From: Streptomyces mesophilus
GTDB lineage: Bacteria; Actinomycetota; Actinomycetes; Streptomycetales; Streptomycetaceae
Assembly: GCF_011044995.1 (NCBI RefSeq)
Contig: NZ_JAAKZW010000057.1
Location: 1 to 35,866, forward strand
Direction: 5' to 3'
Length of the DNA stretch: 35,866 nt
Below are positions 14,599 to 22,154 of the stretch, piece by piece. Position 1 is the stretch's first letter, and the number at the start of each line of letters is the position of its first letter. A program made the position numbers and the translations under genes. Below the pieces are notes generated by a model. It was not told where the DNA came from, searched no databases, and saw nothing but the letters and a program-made list of their open reading frames with translations.

Positions 14599-15303
14599 AT
14601 GCCGTCTTCAGCCGACGCCAGTACGCACCCCGACTCCGGGGGCCCCCTCGAGATCGACCTGCCGCACCCCGTGAAGCCGAAGCTCCGGGGCTGGCTGCAC
14701 GCGGGCATGTTCCCAGCCGTGCTGATCGCGGGTATCGCACTGATCGTCTTCACCGACTCGACGCGCGCCCGGATGGCCACCGGCGTCTTCGTGCTCACGG
14801 CCTGCCTGCTGTTCGGCACGAGCGGCCTGTACCACCGCGGCACCTGGGGGCCGCGCGGCGAGGCCATCCTGCGCCGCCTCGACCACGCGAACATCTTCCT
14901 GATCATCGCGGGCACCTACACCCCGCTCGCCCTGTTGCTGCTCCCCGACTCCACCGCCCGCCCGCTGCTCTGGGCGATCTGGGTCGCGGCGCTCGCGGGC
15001 ATCGCGTTCCGCGTCTTCTGGGTCGGCGCCCCGCGCTGGCTCTACACCCCGTGCTACATCGCGATGGGCTGGGCGGCGGTCTTCTTCCTGCCCGACTTCA
15101 TGCGCTCCGGCGGCATCGCGGTGCTCGTCTGCGTCATCGTCGGCGGCGTCCTCTACACCGTCGGCGGTGTGATCTACGGGATGAAGCGGCCGAACCCGTC
15201 ACCGCGCTGGTTCGGCTTCCACGAGGTGTTCCACTCCCTCACCCTTGCGGCGTTCGTGGTGCACTACGTGGGGATTTCGCTGGTCGCCTACCAGTACGCG
15301 TGA
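14599..15303 (+). CDS. Hemolysin III / PAQR family membrane protein (YqfA-like)
   Basis: A 234-residue seven-TM protein of the HlyIII/PAQR family. The three family motifs are visible: SGLYH after the second span, DHANIFLIIAGTYTPLALL, and the C-terminal HEVFHSLTLAAFVVHY, whose histidines with the first His form the metal site of PAQR hydrolase-like receptors. The N-terminal 38 residues are cytosolic and polar. The frame continues 19 codons upstream, but ATG 14599 fits a leaderless promoter and gives the family start. Despite the name, these proteins are better viewed as membrane hydrolases or lipid-homeostasis factors than as toxins. A strong terminator follows 23 nt after the stop. Confidence 0.92.
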   Translation: MPSSADASTHPDSGGPLEIDLPHPVKPKLRGWLHAGMFPAVLIAGIALIVFTDSTRARMATGVFVLTACLLFGTSGLYHRGTWGPRGEAILRRLDHANIFLIIAGTYTPLALLLLPDSTARPLLWAIWVAALAGIAFRVFWVGAPRWLYTPCYIAMGWAAVFFLPDFMRSGGIAVLVCVIVGGVLYTVGGVIYGMKRPNPSPRWFGFHEVFHSLTLAAFVVHYVGISLVAYQYA

Positions 15304-15481
15304 GTCCGCCCGCTCCCTGAGTCCTGAGTGGCCGTGGCCTTGAGGCCGCGGCCACTTGCCATGTCAGCGCACTCACGCCGGCGACGACCACTCCCACGAC
15401 GGCCCATACGCCGACGGCCACGAGACCGACCACGCTGAGCGCCGCGACAGTCCAGGCGAGTCTGTCCACGCGCATCCGCAA
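15239..15481 (-). CDS. Possible small membrane protein
   Basis: An 80-residue reading frame whose first half, MRMRVDRLAWTVAALSVVG and onward, forms one or two hydrophobic spans (about 9-45), followed by an Arg/Pro-rich tail. In its favour is an excellent GGAGGGGG ribosome binding site 6 nt before the ATG. Against it, the last third is antisense to the end of the hemolysin-III gene and the frame crosses that gene's terminator hairpin, so the tail composition is partly imposed. I regard the start and the membrane segment as likely real and the C-terminal half as uncertain. Confidence 0.5.
   Translation of the reverse strand: MRMRVDRLAWTVAALSVVGLVAVGVWAVVGVVVAGVSALTWQVAAASRPRPLRTQGAGGLTRTGRRPAKSPRSAPRTPQG
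15327..15356 (+). terminator. Terminator of the hemolysin-III gene
   Basis: Arms 15327-15339 and 15344-15356 form a 13-bp stem with a single G-T wobble around the loop TTGA, 23 nt after the stop. It would also function on the opposite strand. Confidence 0.85.
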
Positions 15482-15555
15482 CCCCCTCCACCCCGACGGC
15501 CCGTCCCGGTCACGAACCGTGAGATTCCGTGTACCCAGAGGTCTTCAGGAAAAAC

Positions 15556-15589
15556 TTGACAGTGACTCTCACTTGAGAGTTACTCTCAA
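15556..15589 (+). promoter_or_regulatory. MFS promoter with three-half-site TetR-type operator
   Basis: TTGACA (15556-15561) is a consensus -35; 17 nt later GTTACT (15579-15584) can serve as -10, putting +1 very near ATG 15594. The spacer holds ACTCTCA (15565-15571), TGAGAGT (15574-15580) and ACTCTCA (15582-15588). Neighbouring half-sites form two overlapping perfect dyads and the outer pair are direct repeats 17 bp apart. A repressor here would cover both promoter elements; the co-transcribed TetR is the obvious candidate. Confidence 0.75.
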
Positions 15590-15593
15590 TTTC

Positions 15594-17144
15594 ATGACGC
15601 AGACTCCGCGCATGACTCAGAGCACCGCGCACCCCGACCTCGACCCCCGCCGCTGGTGGGCGCTCGGGGCCATGGTCGCGAGCATGCTGGTGCTCGGCTT
15701 CGACATGACGATCCTGAACGTGGCGCTGCCGACGATGGCGGAACAACTGGGCGCCACCACCGGCCAACAGCAGTGGATGGCCGACGCCTACATCGTGGTC
15801 TTCGCCGCCCTGATGCTCCCCGCGGGCCTGCTCGGCGACCGGTTCGGACGGCGCAAGATGCTGATCACCGGGCTCGGGATCTTCCTCGCGGGCTCGGTGA
15901 TCGGAACCCTCGCCACGAGCGTCGGACCGGTGATCGGGGCGCGGGCCGTGATGGGGATCGGCGCCGCGTTCGTGATGCCGCTCGCCCTCGCCGTACTGCC
16001 GTCGCTGTTCCCCGAGGAGGAGCGCGGCAAGGCGGTCGCCCTCGTCACCGCCGCGTCCGCGCTCGGTATGCCGCTCGGGCCGATCATCGGCGGCTGGCTG
16101 CTCGACCACTTCTGGTGGGGCTCGGTCTTCCTGATCAATGTGCCGATGGTGGCGATCGGGGTGCTCGCCTGCGCCTTCCTGCTGCCCGAGACCCGCGACC
16201 CGTCATCGCCCTCGGTCGACGCCGTCTCGACCGTGCTGACCGTGGGCGGGCTCGGAGCCCTCACGTTCGGGATCATCGAGGCGCCCGTACGCGGCTGGGG
16301 CGACCCGCTCGTGGTGGGCGGGCTCGTCCTGAGCGTGCTCCTGATCGGCGGCCTGGTGGCGCGCGGGCGGCGGGCGGAGCGTCCGATGCTCGACCTGAAG
16401 CTGCTCGGCCACCGGCCGTTCCTGCTCAACACCCTGGTGGCCACCCTGGTCATGTTCATCCTGTCCGGGCTGCTCTTCCTGCTGCCTCCCTACCTTCAGG
16501 CGGTGCTCGGCCACGACGCGTTCGGGACCGGGCTGCGGCTGCTTCCGCTGATCGGCGGGCTCGTGGTGGCCGCGAAGGCCAGCCAGCCGCTCGTCGAGCG
16601 GATCGGCGCACGGGCCGTGATCTGCACGGGACTTGTGGTGCTCACCTTCGCCGCGCTGCTCGGGGCGCGCACGACGGTCGACAGCGGATACGGGTTCACC
16701 GCGCTGTGGCTGACCATCGCTGGCGCGGGCTTCGGCTTCGCGATGATGCCGGCCATGACCGCCGCGATCGGCGCGCTGCCCCGGGACCGGGCGGGCAGCG
16801 GCTCCGGGCTCCTGATGACCGTACGGCAGGTGGGCGGCGCGATCGGGATCGCCCTGCTCGGCTCGCTGCTCGCCGGGGTGTTCGCCGGACGGCTCGACAC
16901 GGGGCGGCTGCCTGCAAATCTCGCCGACCGCGCCGGTGAGTCGGTGGTGGCCGCGAAGGTCGTCGCACGGCGGCTCGGCGACGAGACGCTCGCCGCCTCC
17001 GCGGACGCGGGCTATGTGCACGGGATGGTGGTCGTGCTGCTCGTCTGCGCCGGTGCGGCGCTGGTGACCGCGGCGCTCGCGGCATGGCTGCTGCCCCGGC
17101 GGGCCCCGGCCGCGGACGTGGCCGAGTCCGTCGTACATGCCTGA
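15594..17144 (+). CDS. DHA2-family MFS drug exporter (EmrB/QacA type)
   Basis: A 516-residue, 14-TM drug:H+ antiporter of the DHA2 branch, inner membrane. It shows WWALGAMVASMLVLGFDMTILNVALP (span 1 with the conserved acidic residue), motif A as LLGDRFGRRKML, the antiporter motif C as ALGMPLGPIIGGWLL, and a long hydrophobic second half with a predicted loop near PRDRAGSGSGLLM. The open frame extends 25 codons upstream through the promoter; ATG 15594 follows the -10 closely, and ATG 15612 is a possible alternative start. The gene overlaps the TetR gene by 8 nt, forming an autoregulated exporter-repressor operon. Substrate unknown, likely cationic or amphipathic drugs. Confidence 0.9.
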   Translation: MTQTPRMTQSTAHPDLDPRRWWALGAMVASMLVLGFDMTILNVALPTMAEQLGATTGQQQWMADAYIVVFAALMLPAGLLGDRFGRRKMLITGLGIFLAGSVIGTLATSVGPVIGARAVMGIGAAFVMPLALAVLPSLFPEEERGKAVALVTAASALGMPLGPIIGGWLLDHFWWGSVFLINVPMVAIGVLACAFLLPETRDPSSPSVDAVSTVLTVGGLGALTFGIIEAPVRGWGDPLVVGGLVLSVLLIGGLVARGRRAERPMLDLKLLGHRPFLLNTLVATLVMFILSGLLFLLPPYLQAVLGHDAFGTGLRLLPLIGGLVVAAKASQPLVERIGARAVICTGLVVLTFAALLGARTTVDSGYGFTALWLTIAGAGFGFAMMPAMTAAIGALPRDRAGSGSGLLMTVRQVGGAIGIALLGSLLAGVFAGRLDTGRLPANLADRAGESVVAAKVVARRLGDETLAASADAGYVHGMVVVLLVCAGAALVTAALAAWLLPRRAPAADVAESVVHA

Positions 17145-17871
17145 GAATGCCCGTATGGCCGCCCGCACGAAGACCCCTGCCACGCCCGCCGGTTCGTCAG
17201 CGGATCCGTCCGCGGATCCGTCCGCCGGTTCGTCCGCCGGTTCGTCCCCCGAGGGATTCCTCGCCGAGTTCCTCGGGGCACGGAACGCCCAGCTCGGGCT
17301 GCGCGAGCGCAAGAAGCACGCCACGCGGACCGCGATCCGCAAGGCCACGTACGCGCTGATCGAGAAGCAGGGGTACGAGGCGGCCACCATCGAGCAGATC
17401 GCCCGGGACGCGGACGTGTCGCCCTCCACGGTCTTCCGGTACTTCGCGACCAAGGAGGACATCGTCCTCACCGACGAGTACGACCCGGTCATGCTCGAGG
17501 TCCTGCGGGAGCGGCCCGCCGGTGAACCCCCGCTCGCCTCACTGCGTTTCCTGCTCACCGAGACGGTCAAGGCGGTGGCCGCGCACGAACCCGAGGAGCT
17601 GAAGCAGCGCAGCCGGCTGATCGTCGAGGTGCCGGCCGTACGGGCCCGGATGACCGAGACGATGGCGCAGACCTCGCAGGCGCTCAGCGTCGTGCTCGCC
17701 GAGCGGACCGGGCGCGAGCCCGACGATCTCGACGTGCGCATGTTCACGGCGGCGGTGCTCGGGGCGCTGCGCGAGGCGATGATCTATTGGGGCGAGCGCG
17801 AGTTCGAGGAGGACCTGCTGACCGTGGTCCTGCGCGCCTTCGACCTTTTCGAGCGCGGCTTGGCGCTCTGA
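17137..17871 (+). CDS. TetR-family transcriptional regulator
   Basis: A 244-residue repressor. Residues about 55-100 form the TetR DNA-binding domain: RTAIRKATYALIEKQGYEAATIEQIARDADVSPSTVFRYFATKEDIV, with the helix-turn-helix at TIEQIARDADVSPSTVFRYF. The C-terminal helical ligand/dimer domain ends with MFTAAVLGALREAMIYW. Unusually, the first 45 residues are a Ser/Ala/Pro-rich extension containing five 12-bp DNA repeats (GSSA/DPSA units). It overlaps the exporter stop by 8 nt and probably binds the three-half-site operator at 15565-15588, repressing the operon until drug binds. Confidence 0.92.
   Translation: MPENARMAARTKTPATPAGSSADPSADPSAGSSAGSSPEGFLAEFLGARNAQLGLRERKKHATRTAIRKATYALIEKQGYEAATIEQIARDADVSPSTVFRYFATKEDIVLTDEYDPVMLEVLRERPAGEPPLASLRFLLTETVKAVAAHEPEELKQRSRLIVEVPAVRARMTETMAQTSQALSVVLAERTGREPDDLDVRMFTAAVLGALREAMIYWGEREFEEDLLTVVLRAFDLFERGLAL
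17191..17250. repeat. Five 12-bp tandem repeats in the TetR N-terminal linker
   Basis: Units of the form GRTYCGTCCGCS run in phase from 17191 to 17250 and encode GSSA, DPSA, DPSA, GSSA, GSSP. Copy-number change would alter linker length without shifting frame. Confidence 0.85.
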
Positions 17872-17940
17872 GCTCGCCGTCCGCCCTCTGCCGGGGAAAA
17901 CCCCAGGCCACCGGCGTGGGCGCGGTGGCATCCTGGTCCG

Positions 17941-18807
17941 GTGAACGGACCTGAGATCACCGTCGGCTTCGCGCCCGGGCTCGCGCTCTTCCTGCCGCAC
18001 GAGCGCCGCGGCGCACCCAGCAGCCTGACCACGGACGGCTCGTCGACACTCGGCCACGCCGTGGAGTCGCTCGGCGTCCCGCTCACCGAGGTGGGGCGGC
18101 TCGTCGTCGACGGGCGTGAGGTGGCGGCCTCACACATCCCGGCGCAGGGCGAGACCGTCGACGTATACGAGGTGGAGCGGCCGCAGTCCGTCGAGGGGGC
18201 GCCGCTGCGGTTTCTGCTCGACGTCCATCTCGGCACGCTGGCACGGAGGTTGAGGCTGCTCGGCGTGGACGCCGCATACCTGTCCGAGGACATCGGCGAC
18301 CCCGCCCTCGCCACGTACTCGGCGCGCGACCGGCGGGTGCTGCTCAGCCGGGACCGGGGTCTGCTGCGGCGGCGCGAACTATGGGCGGGCGCATACGTCT
18401 ACAGCGACCGGCCGGAGGAGCAACTGCGCGATGTCCTGGGCCGGTTCAGGCCCGAGCTGCGGCCGTGGACGCGCTGCACGGCCTGCAACGGGACCCTCAC
18501 CTCGGTCACCAAGGACGACGTGGCCCACCTCTTGGAGGAGGGCACGCGGCGTACGCATGAGGTGTTCGCGCAGTGCACCGCGTGCGAGCGCCTGTACTGG
18601 AGCGGCGCCCACCACGACAAGCTGGAGGCGATCGTGGCGCAGGCGCTGGCCATGCGCGCCGGCTCCGCAGCGGCCACCGCCGATGGAGAGGGCGGCGTCC
18701 ACCCAGCGCCGGACGACGTGATCGCTGCAAACAGCGAGCGCGTCACGGCTCACCTGTCAGCGGACGAGGCGACCGCCGACATCGAGACGGGCAGACAGCG
18801 CCAGTGA
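17941..18807 (+). CDS. Ubiquitin-like / Mut7-C RNase domain protein
   Basis: A 288-residue protein. Residues 1-80 match the Mut7-C ubiquitin-like domain (TVGFAPGLALFLP...LGHAVESLGVPLTEVGRLVVDGR). Residues about 85-235 match Mut7-C, a PIN-like RNase domain with a zinc ribbon: RFLLDVHLGTLARRLRLLGVD, RRVLLSRDRGLLRR, then CTACNG and CTACERLYW as the two cysteine pairs. The conserved acidic residues are present, so nuclease activity is plausible; neither RNA target nor pathway is known for the bacterial proteins. The C-terminal 50 residues are Ala-rich, polar and probably disordered. Start is GTG 17941, close after the TetR gene (69-nt gap). Confidence 0.86.
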   Translation: MNGPEITVGFAPGLALFLPHERRGAPSSLTTDGSSTLGHAVESLGVPLTEVGRLVVDGREVAASHIPAQGETVDVYEVERPQSVEGAPLRFLLDVHLGTLARRLRLLGVDAAYLSEDIGDPALATYSARDRRVLLSRDRGLLRRRELWAGAYVYSDRPEEQLRDVLGRFRPELRPWTRCTACNGTLTSVTKDDVAHLLEEGTRRTHEVFAQCTACERLYWSGAHHDKLEAIVAQALAMRAGSAAATADGEGGVHPAPDDVIAANSERVTAHLSADEATADIETGRQRQ

Positions 18808-18869
18808 CTGATGGTTCCAAAATGCGGGGTGCTTTCGCGGGCGAACTTTGCTGACGCCGACCGGCACGT

Positions 18870-20225
18870 TCAGGCCATCGCTTCAACGGCCCGCCGGCGA
18901 AGAAGGCGTCGGGCCGAGCCGAGGCCCGCTCCCAAGGCCGCTGTCACCGCCACGGCGACAATGCCCACGAACAGCCAGGGTGTGACGGTGGGGATCCATT
19001 GACCGGTGCGGACGACGCTGTACGGGACCACCGTGCACATACCGGCCACGGCGCCCGCCACGATGCCGGTGAGGACCACCAGGGCCCCTTCGGCACGGAC
19101 CGCGGCCAGCACCTGCGACGGGGTGGCTCCCGCCAGGCGCAGCTGGGCGAACTCGCGCGCCCGCTGCAGAGTGGCGGCGATGATCGTGTTGATGAGCATG
19201 ATGCACGCGAAGGCCACGATCATGCCGATCACGACGAGGTTGAGCGTCTGGATGTTGTTCTGCTCGTTGGTGGCCGTGTATCCGGCGGCCGCTGCGGCCT
19301 GGTTCTCGACCAGCTGCAGATACAGGATGCCGGTGCCGATCCCTGTGAACAGGATGACCGGCATGAGTGCGGCCGCGGCCTGGCCGGTGCGGTGGCGCAG
19401 GTTCTGCACCATCAAGTAGCCGGCGGTGCCCCGGTGCATGAACAGCCGGCCCGCCGCGGCAGTCGCCAGGCGGACAAGCCCGGGGGCGAGGAGCGCCAGC
19501 CCCACGGAGACCAGGATGGCGGACTGCCCGGCCACCGGCATCGCGTCGGGGCCCTTGTCGCGTAGCGCGGTGAGGGTGAGCACCCCCAGATACACCCCGG
19601 CGACGATCAGCACTGTCGCCGAAACGACCCGCTTCCACGTCATTTGCCCCGTGTCGGTGGCGGCATCAAGGAGGAGGTCGGTCACCCTGCTCCGTGCCCT
19701 TTTGCGTGTGGCCGCCCAGGCGGCGAGCACGCTGGAAAGCACGGTGACGCCGCATCCGATCGAGAGCGCGATCGGGCCGAAGGCGAAACTGACATGCGCG
19801 TCGACCTGCCCGGTGTCCACCAGCAGACGGAGCAACTGCGAGCCCGCGGCGTACGCGGGGGCGACGGCCGCCACCGTGGCGACCAGCGCGATCAACCCGG
19901 CCTCGGCGACGACCATCCTGGTGACCTGGGCTGGAGCGGCACCTGCGCTTTTCAGCAGCGCGATCTCAGCAGTGCGTTGGCGTACGGACAAGCCGATCGT
20001 CGAGGCGGCGGCGAAGGCGACCAGGCACAGACCCCAGCCGCCGACGACGCTGCCCATCGTGGTGAGCGTCTCCTCCCCGCCCGAGGAAATGAGGTCGGCC
20101 TGGCCGGCGGTGTCCAGCATGGAGGCGAACGCCATGATCATGACGGCGCCGAAGAGCAGCACCAGGAAGGTCGCGAGAAAAGCCCCCGCGCGGCGGGTGA
20201 GCGATGTTCGGGCCAGAGCCAGCAT
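18870..20225 (-). CDS. FtsX-like ABC transporter permease
   Basis: A 451-residue membrane protein with about eight spans arranged as two FtsX/MacB-type permease halves. Each half has the conserved cytosolic loop: QRTAEIALLKSAGAAPAQVTRMVVAEAG near residue 85 and QRAREFAQLRLAGATPSQVLAAVRAEG near residue 365. The extracytoplasmic loops are much shorter than in the 800-residue Streptomyces FtsX-type permeases, so large external domains are absent. The gene starts 7 nt after the ATPase stop and is co-expressed with it. It probably exports a peptide, lipid or antibiotic. It converges with the Mut7-C gene across 62 nt in which I see no strong terminator. Confidence 0.9.
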   Translation of the reverse strand: MLALARTSLTRRAGAFLATFLVLLFGAVMIMAFASMLDTAGQADLISSGGEETLTTMGSVVGGWGLCLVAFAAASTIGLSVRQRTAEIALLKSAGAAPAQVTRMVVAEAGLIALVATVAAVAPAYAAGSQLLRLLVDTGQVDAHVSFAFGPIALSIGCGVTVLSSVLAAWAATRKRARSRVTDLLLDAATDTGQMTWKRVVSATVLIVAGVYLGVLTLTALRDKGPDAMPVAGQSAILVSVGLALLAPGLVRLATAAAGRLFMHRGTAGYLMVQNLRHRTGQAAAALMPVILFTGIGTGILYLQLVENQAAAAAGYTATNEQNNIQTLNLVVIGMIVAFACIMLINTIIAATLQRAREFAQLRLAGATPSQVLAAVRAEGALVVLTGIVAGAVAGMCTVVPYSVVRTGQWIPTVTPWLFVGIVAVAVTAALGAGLGSARRLLRRRAVEAMA

Positions 20226-20232
20226 GGCGGCG

Positions 20233-21021
20233 TCACGCCCTTCCGGCAGCGGTGGCGCGGTGGGCGACCCCGGCGGCGAGCAACGTCATCCGCTCGGCCA
20301 CCCCGGCGGCCGTGGGGTTGGCCAGTCGGCCCACCAGAACCCCGTCGGCCAGGAAGAGCACCTGGTCGGCGTAGGAGGCCGCGACCGGGTCGTGCGTGAC
20401 CATCACCAGCGTACGGCCGTCGATGCGTACAGCCTCCTGCAGCAGCCCGAGCACCTCACGGGCGCTGCGGGTGTCCAGGGCCCCCGTGGGCTCGTCGGCG
20501 AAGACCAGTCGGGGGCGCGTGACCAGGGCGCGGGCGATGGCCACCCGTTGCTGCTGGCCGCCCGACAACTGCGAGGGCAGGTGGTCCAGACGGCTTCCGA
20601 GCCCGACGCGGGTGAGCATCTCGACGGCCTGACGGCGGTCGATGCGCTTCCCGGCGAGCCTCAGGGGAAGTGTGGTGTTCTGCAGGACGGAGAGGGTGGG
20701 CAGCAGGTTGAAGTGCTGGAAGACGAAGCCGATCCGGCCACGCCGGAACTTCGTCAGCTCCGCCTCGCTCGCCCCGCTCATTTCGACCCCGCCGACCAGG
20801 ATGCGGCCCGAGGTCGGGGCGTCGAGTCCGGCCGCGCACTGGAGCAGTGTGCTCTTCCCCGATCCGGACGGGCCCATGACCGCGGTGAATGTGCCTTCCC
20901 GCAGAGCCAGCGTGACGCCGCCCAGGGCGGTGACGTCGCCGCCGGCCGAGCGGTAGATCTTGGTGACGCCATCCAGGCACAGGGCCTGATCGGTGTCGAG
21001 GGCAGAGGGAGATCCGGGCAT
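20233..21021 (-). CDS. ABC transporter ATP-binding protein (MacB/LolD type)
   Basis: A 262-residue ATPase of the MacB/LolD class. Visible: Walker A GPSGSGKST, the Q-loop in FVFQHFNLLPTLSVLQNT, the signature LSGGQQQRVAIARAL, Walker B LVFADEPTGALD, and the switch histidine in VMVTHD. The frame runs 30 codons further, but ATG 21021 (MPGSPSAL) has AGGAG 5-6 nt upstream and lies where the similarity begins. It forms an exporter with the FtsX-like permease 7 nt downstream. It is divergent from the LysR gene, with an operator-like dyad in the 148-nt gap, so the exporter is probably LysR-controlled. Confidence 0.93.
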   Translation of the reverse strand: MPGSPSALDTDQALCLDGVTKIYRSAGGDVTALGGVTLALREGTFTAVMGPSGSGKSTLLQCAAGLDAPTSGRILVGGVEMSGASEAELTKFRRGRIGFVFQHFNLLPTLSVLQNTTLPLRLAGKRIDRRQAVEMLTRVGLGSRLDHLPSQLSGGQQQRVAIARALVTRPRLVFADEPTGALDTRSAREVLGLLQEAVRIDGRTLVMVTHDPVAASYADQVLFLADGVLVGRLANPTAAGVAERMTLLAAGVAHRATAAGRA

Positions 21022-21129
21022 GGTGGCTCCTGCATCGTGGTGGGGATCGAGGCGCCGCGGGCTCGGAAAGGGCGCCAACTGCACCGTGCCAGCGGCGAAG
21101 AAGGCGATCAACGGCCGTCTGAGAAGGCC

Positions 21130-21153
21130 ATCGATTACCTTTCAGTTATCGAT
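21130..21153. promoter_or_regulatory. LysR-type operator between the divergent ABC and LysR genes
   Basis: ATCGATTAC (21130-21138) and GTTATCGAT (21145-21153) are inverted arms with one mismatch and a 6-nt spacer. The dyad has the size and T...A symmetry of a LysR recognition box and lies 17 nt upstream of the LysR start. Confidence 0.6.
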
Positions 21154-21169
21154 CCGGGTGGGGGAGCCA

Positions 21170-22048
21170 GTGGAGCTGCGAGACATCGAGATCTTTCTGA
21201 CGCTGTCCGAGGAGCTGCACTTCGGGCGGACCGCCGAACGCCTCCATGTGACCCAGGCCCGGGTGAGCCAATCGATCGCCAAACAGGAGCGGCGTATCGG
21301 TGGTTCGCTGTTTCGACGCACCAGTCGGCGGGTGGAGCTCACCTCCATCGGCGCGCGCCTGTACACGGAACTCAAACCCGCGTACCAGCAGATCCTGACC
21401 AGTACCCGCACTGCGGCCGAAACAGCACGCGGCATCCACGGCACGTTGACGATCGGCACGATGGGCGCGCTGTACCACATCCTCACCACCACCAACGCCG
21501 AGTTCCGCGGGCGCCACCCCGCCGCTGAACTCGACTTCGTCGAGATACAGCCCACCGCTCCCTTCGCCGAACTGCGTTCCGGCGAGGTCGACCTGGCGCT
21601 GCTCTGGCTTCCGGTCCGCGAGAGCGATCTGACGGTGGGCCAGGTCATGAGCGAGCGGCCGGTTGTCGCCATGATCGGATCCGGGCACCCGCTGGCGAAG
21701 CGGAGCTCGATACGCATGGAGGACTTCGGCGACTATGAAGTCCCCTGGTCCAGCCGCCCCCTCCCCAAGTACTACGAGGAGGCGTTGATTCCCTTCCACA
21801 CGCCCAGCGGACGACCCGTCAGACGCGGCACCAAGGTCTCGACCTGGCAGGAGACACTGATAGCTGTCAGCGCCGGGGAAGTGATCCAGGCGATCCAGGC
21901 GGAGGCTGCCGACTACTACCCATGGCCCGGCGTCATCTACCTCCCCATCGACGATGCCCCGATGGGCCGATGGGCCTTCGTGTGGCGAACCGACGCGGAG
22001 ACCCCGCTCCTGCGCGCCTACATCGAATCCGCCGGGAACGTGGCGTAG
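21170..22048 (+). CDS. LysR-family transcriptional regulator
   Basis: A 292-residue LTTR. The N-terminal winged helix-turn-helix is canonical: ELRDIEIFLTLSEELHFGRTAERLHVTQARVSQSIAKQERRIGGSLFRRTSRRVELT. The effector domain follows, with GTLTIGTMGALYHIL, then FVEIQPTAPFAELRSGEVDLALLWLP. The open frame extends 59 codons upstream through the operator; GTG 21170 is preferred because LTTRs begin MELRDIEIFL and GGGGAG lies just upstream, although the 3-nt spacing is tight. It is divergent from the ABC exporter and presumably regulates both itself and the exporter through the dyad at 21130-21153. A 20-bp terminator follows. Confidence 0.92.
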   Translation: MELRDIEIFLTLSEELHFGRTAERLHVTQARVSQSIAKQERRIGGSLFRRTSRRVELTSIGARLYTELKPAYQQILTSTRTAAETARGIHGTLTIGTMGALYHILTTTNAEFRGRHPAAELDFVEIQPTAPFAELRSGEVDLALLWLPVRESDLTVGQVMSERPVVAMIGSGHPLAKRSSIRMEDFGDYEVPWSSRPLPKYYEEALIPFHTPSGRPVRRGTKVSTWQETLIAVSAGEVIQAIQAEAADYYPWPGVIYLPIDDAPMGRWAFVWRTDAETPLLRAYIESAGNVA

Positions 22049-22094
22049 CGACCTTTCAAGCGCGGGGACGCAGCAGACGGACATGCCGGAGTAA

Positions 22095-22139
22095 GGGCCG
22101 AGGGCGGCCGGGAGATCAACTCCCGGCCGCCCTCGGCCC
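22095..22139. terminator. Bidirectional terminator, LysR gene / radical-oxidase gene
   Basis: A 20-bp perfect inverted repeat (22095-22114 and 22120-22139) with the loop ATCAA lies between two converging stops, 47 nt after LysR and 16 nt beyond the oxidase gene. Confidence 0.93.
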
Positions 22140-22154
22140 GTTCGTGCTGGCGCG

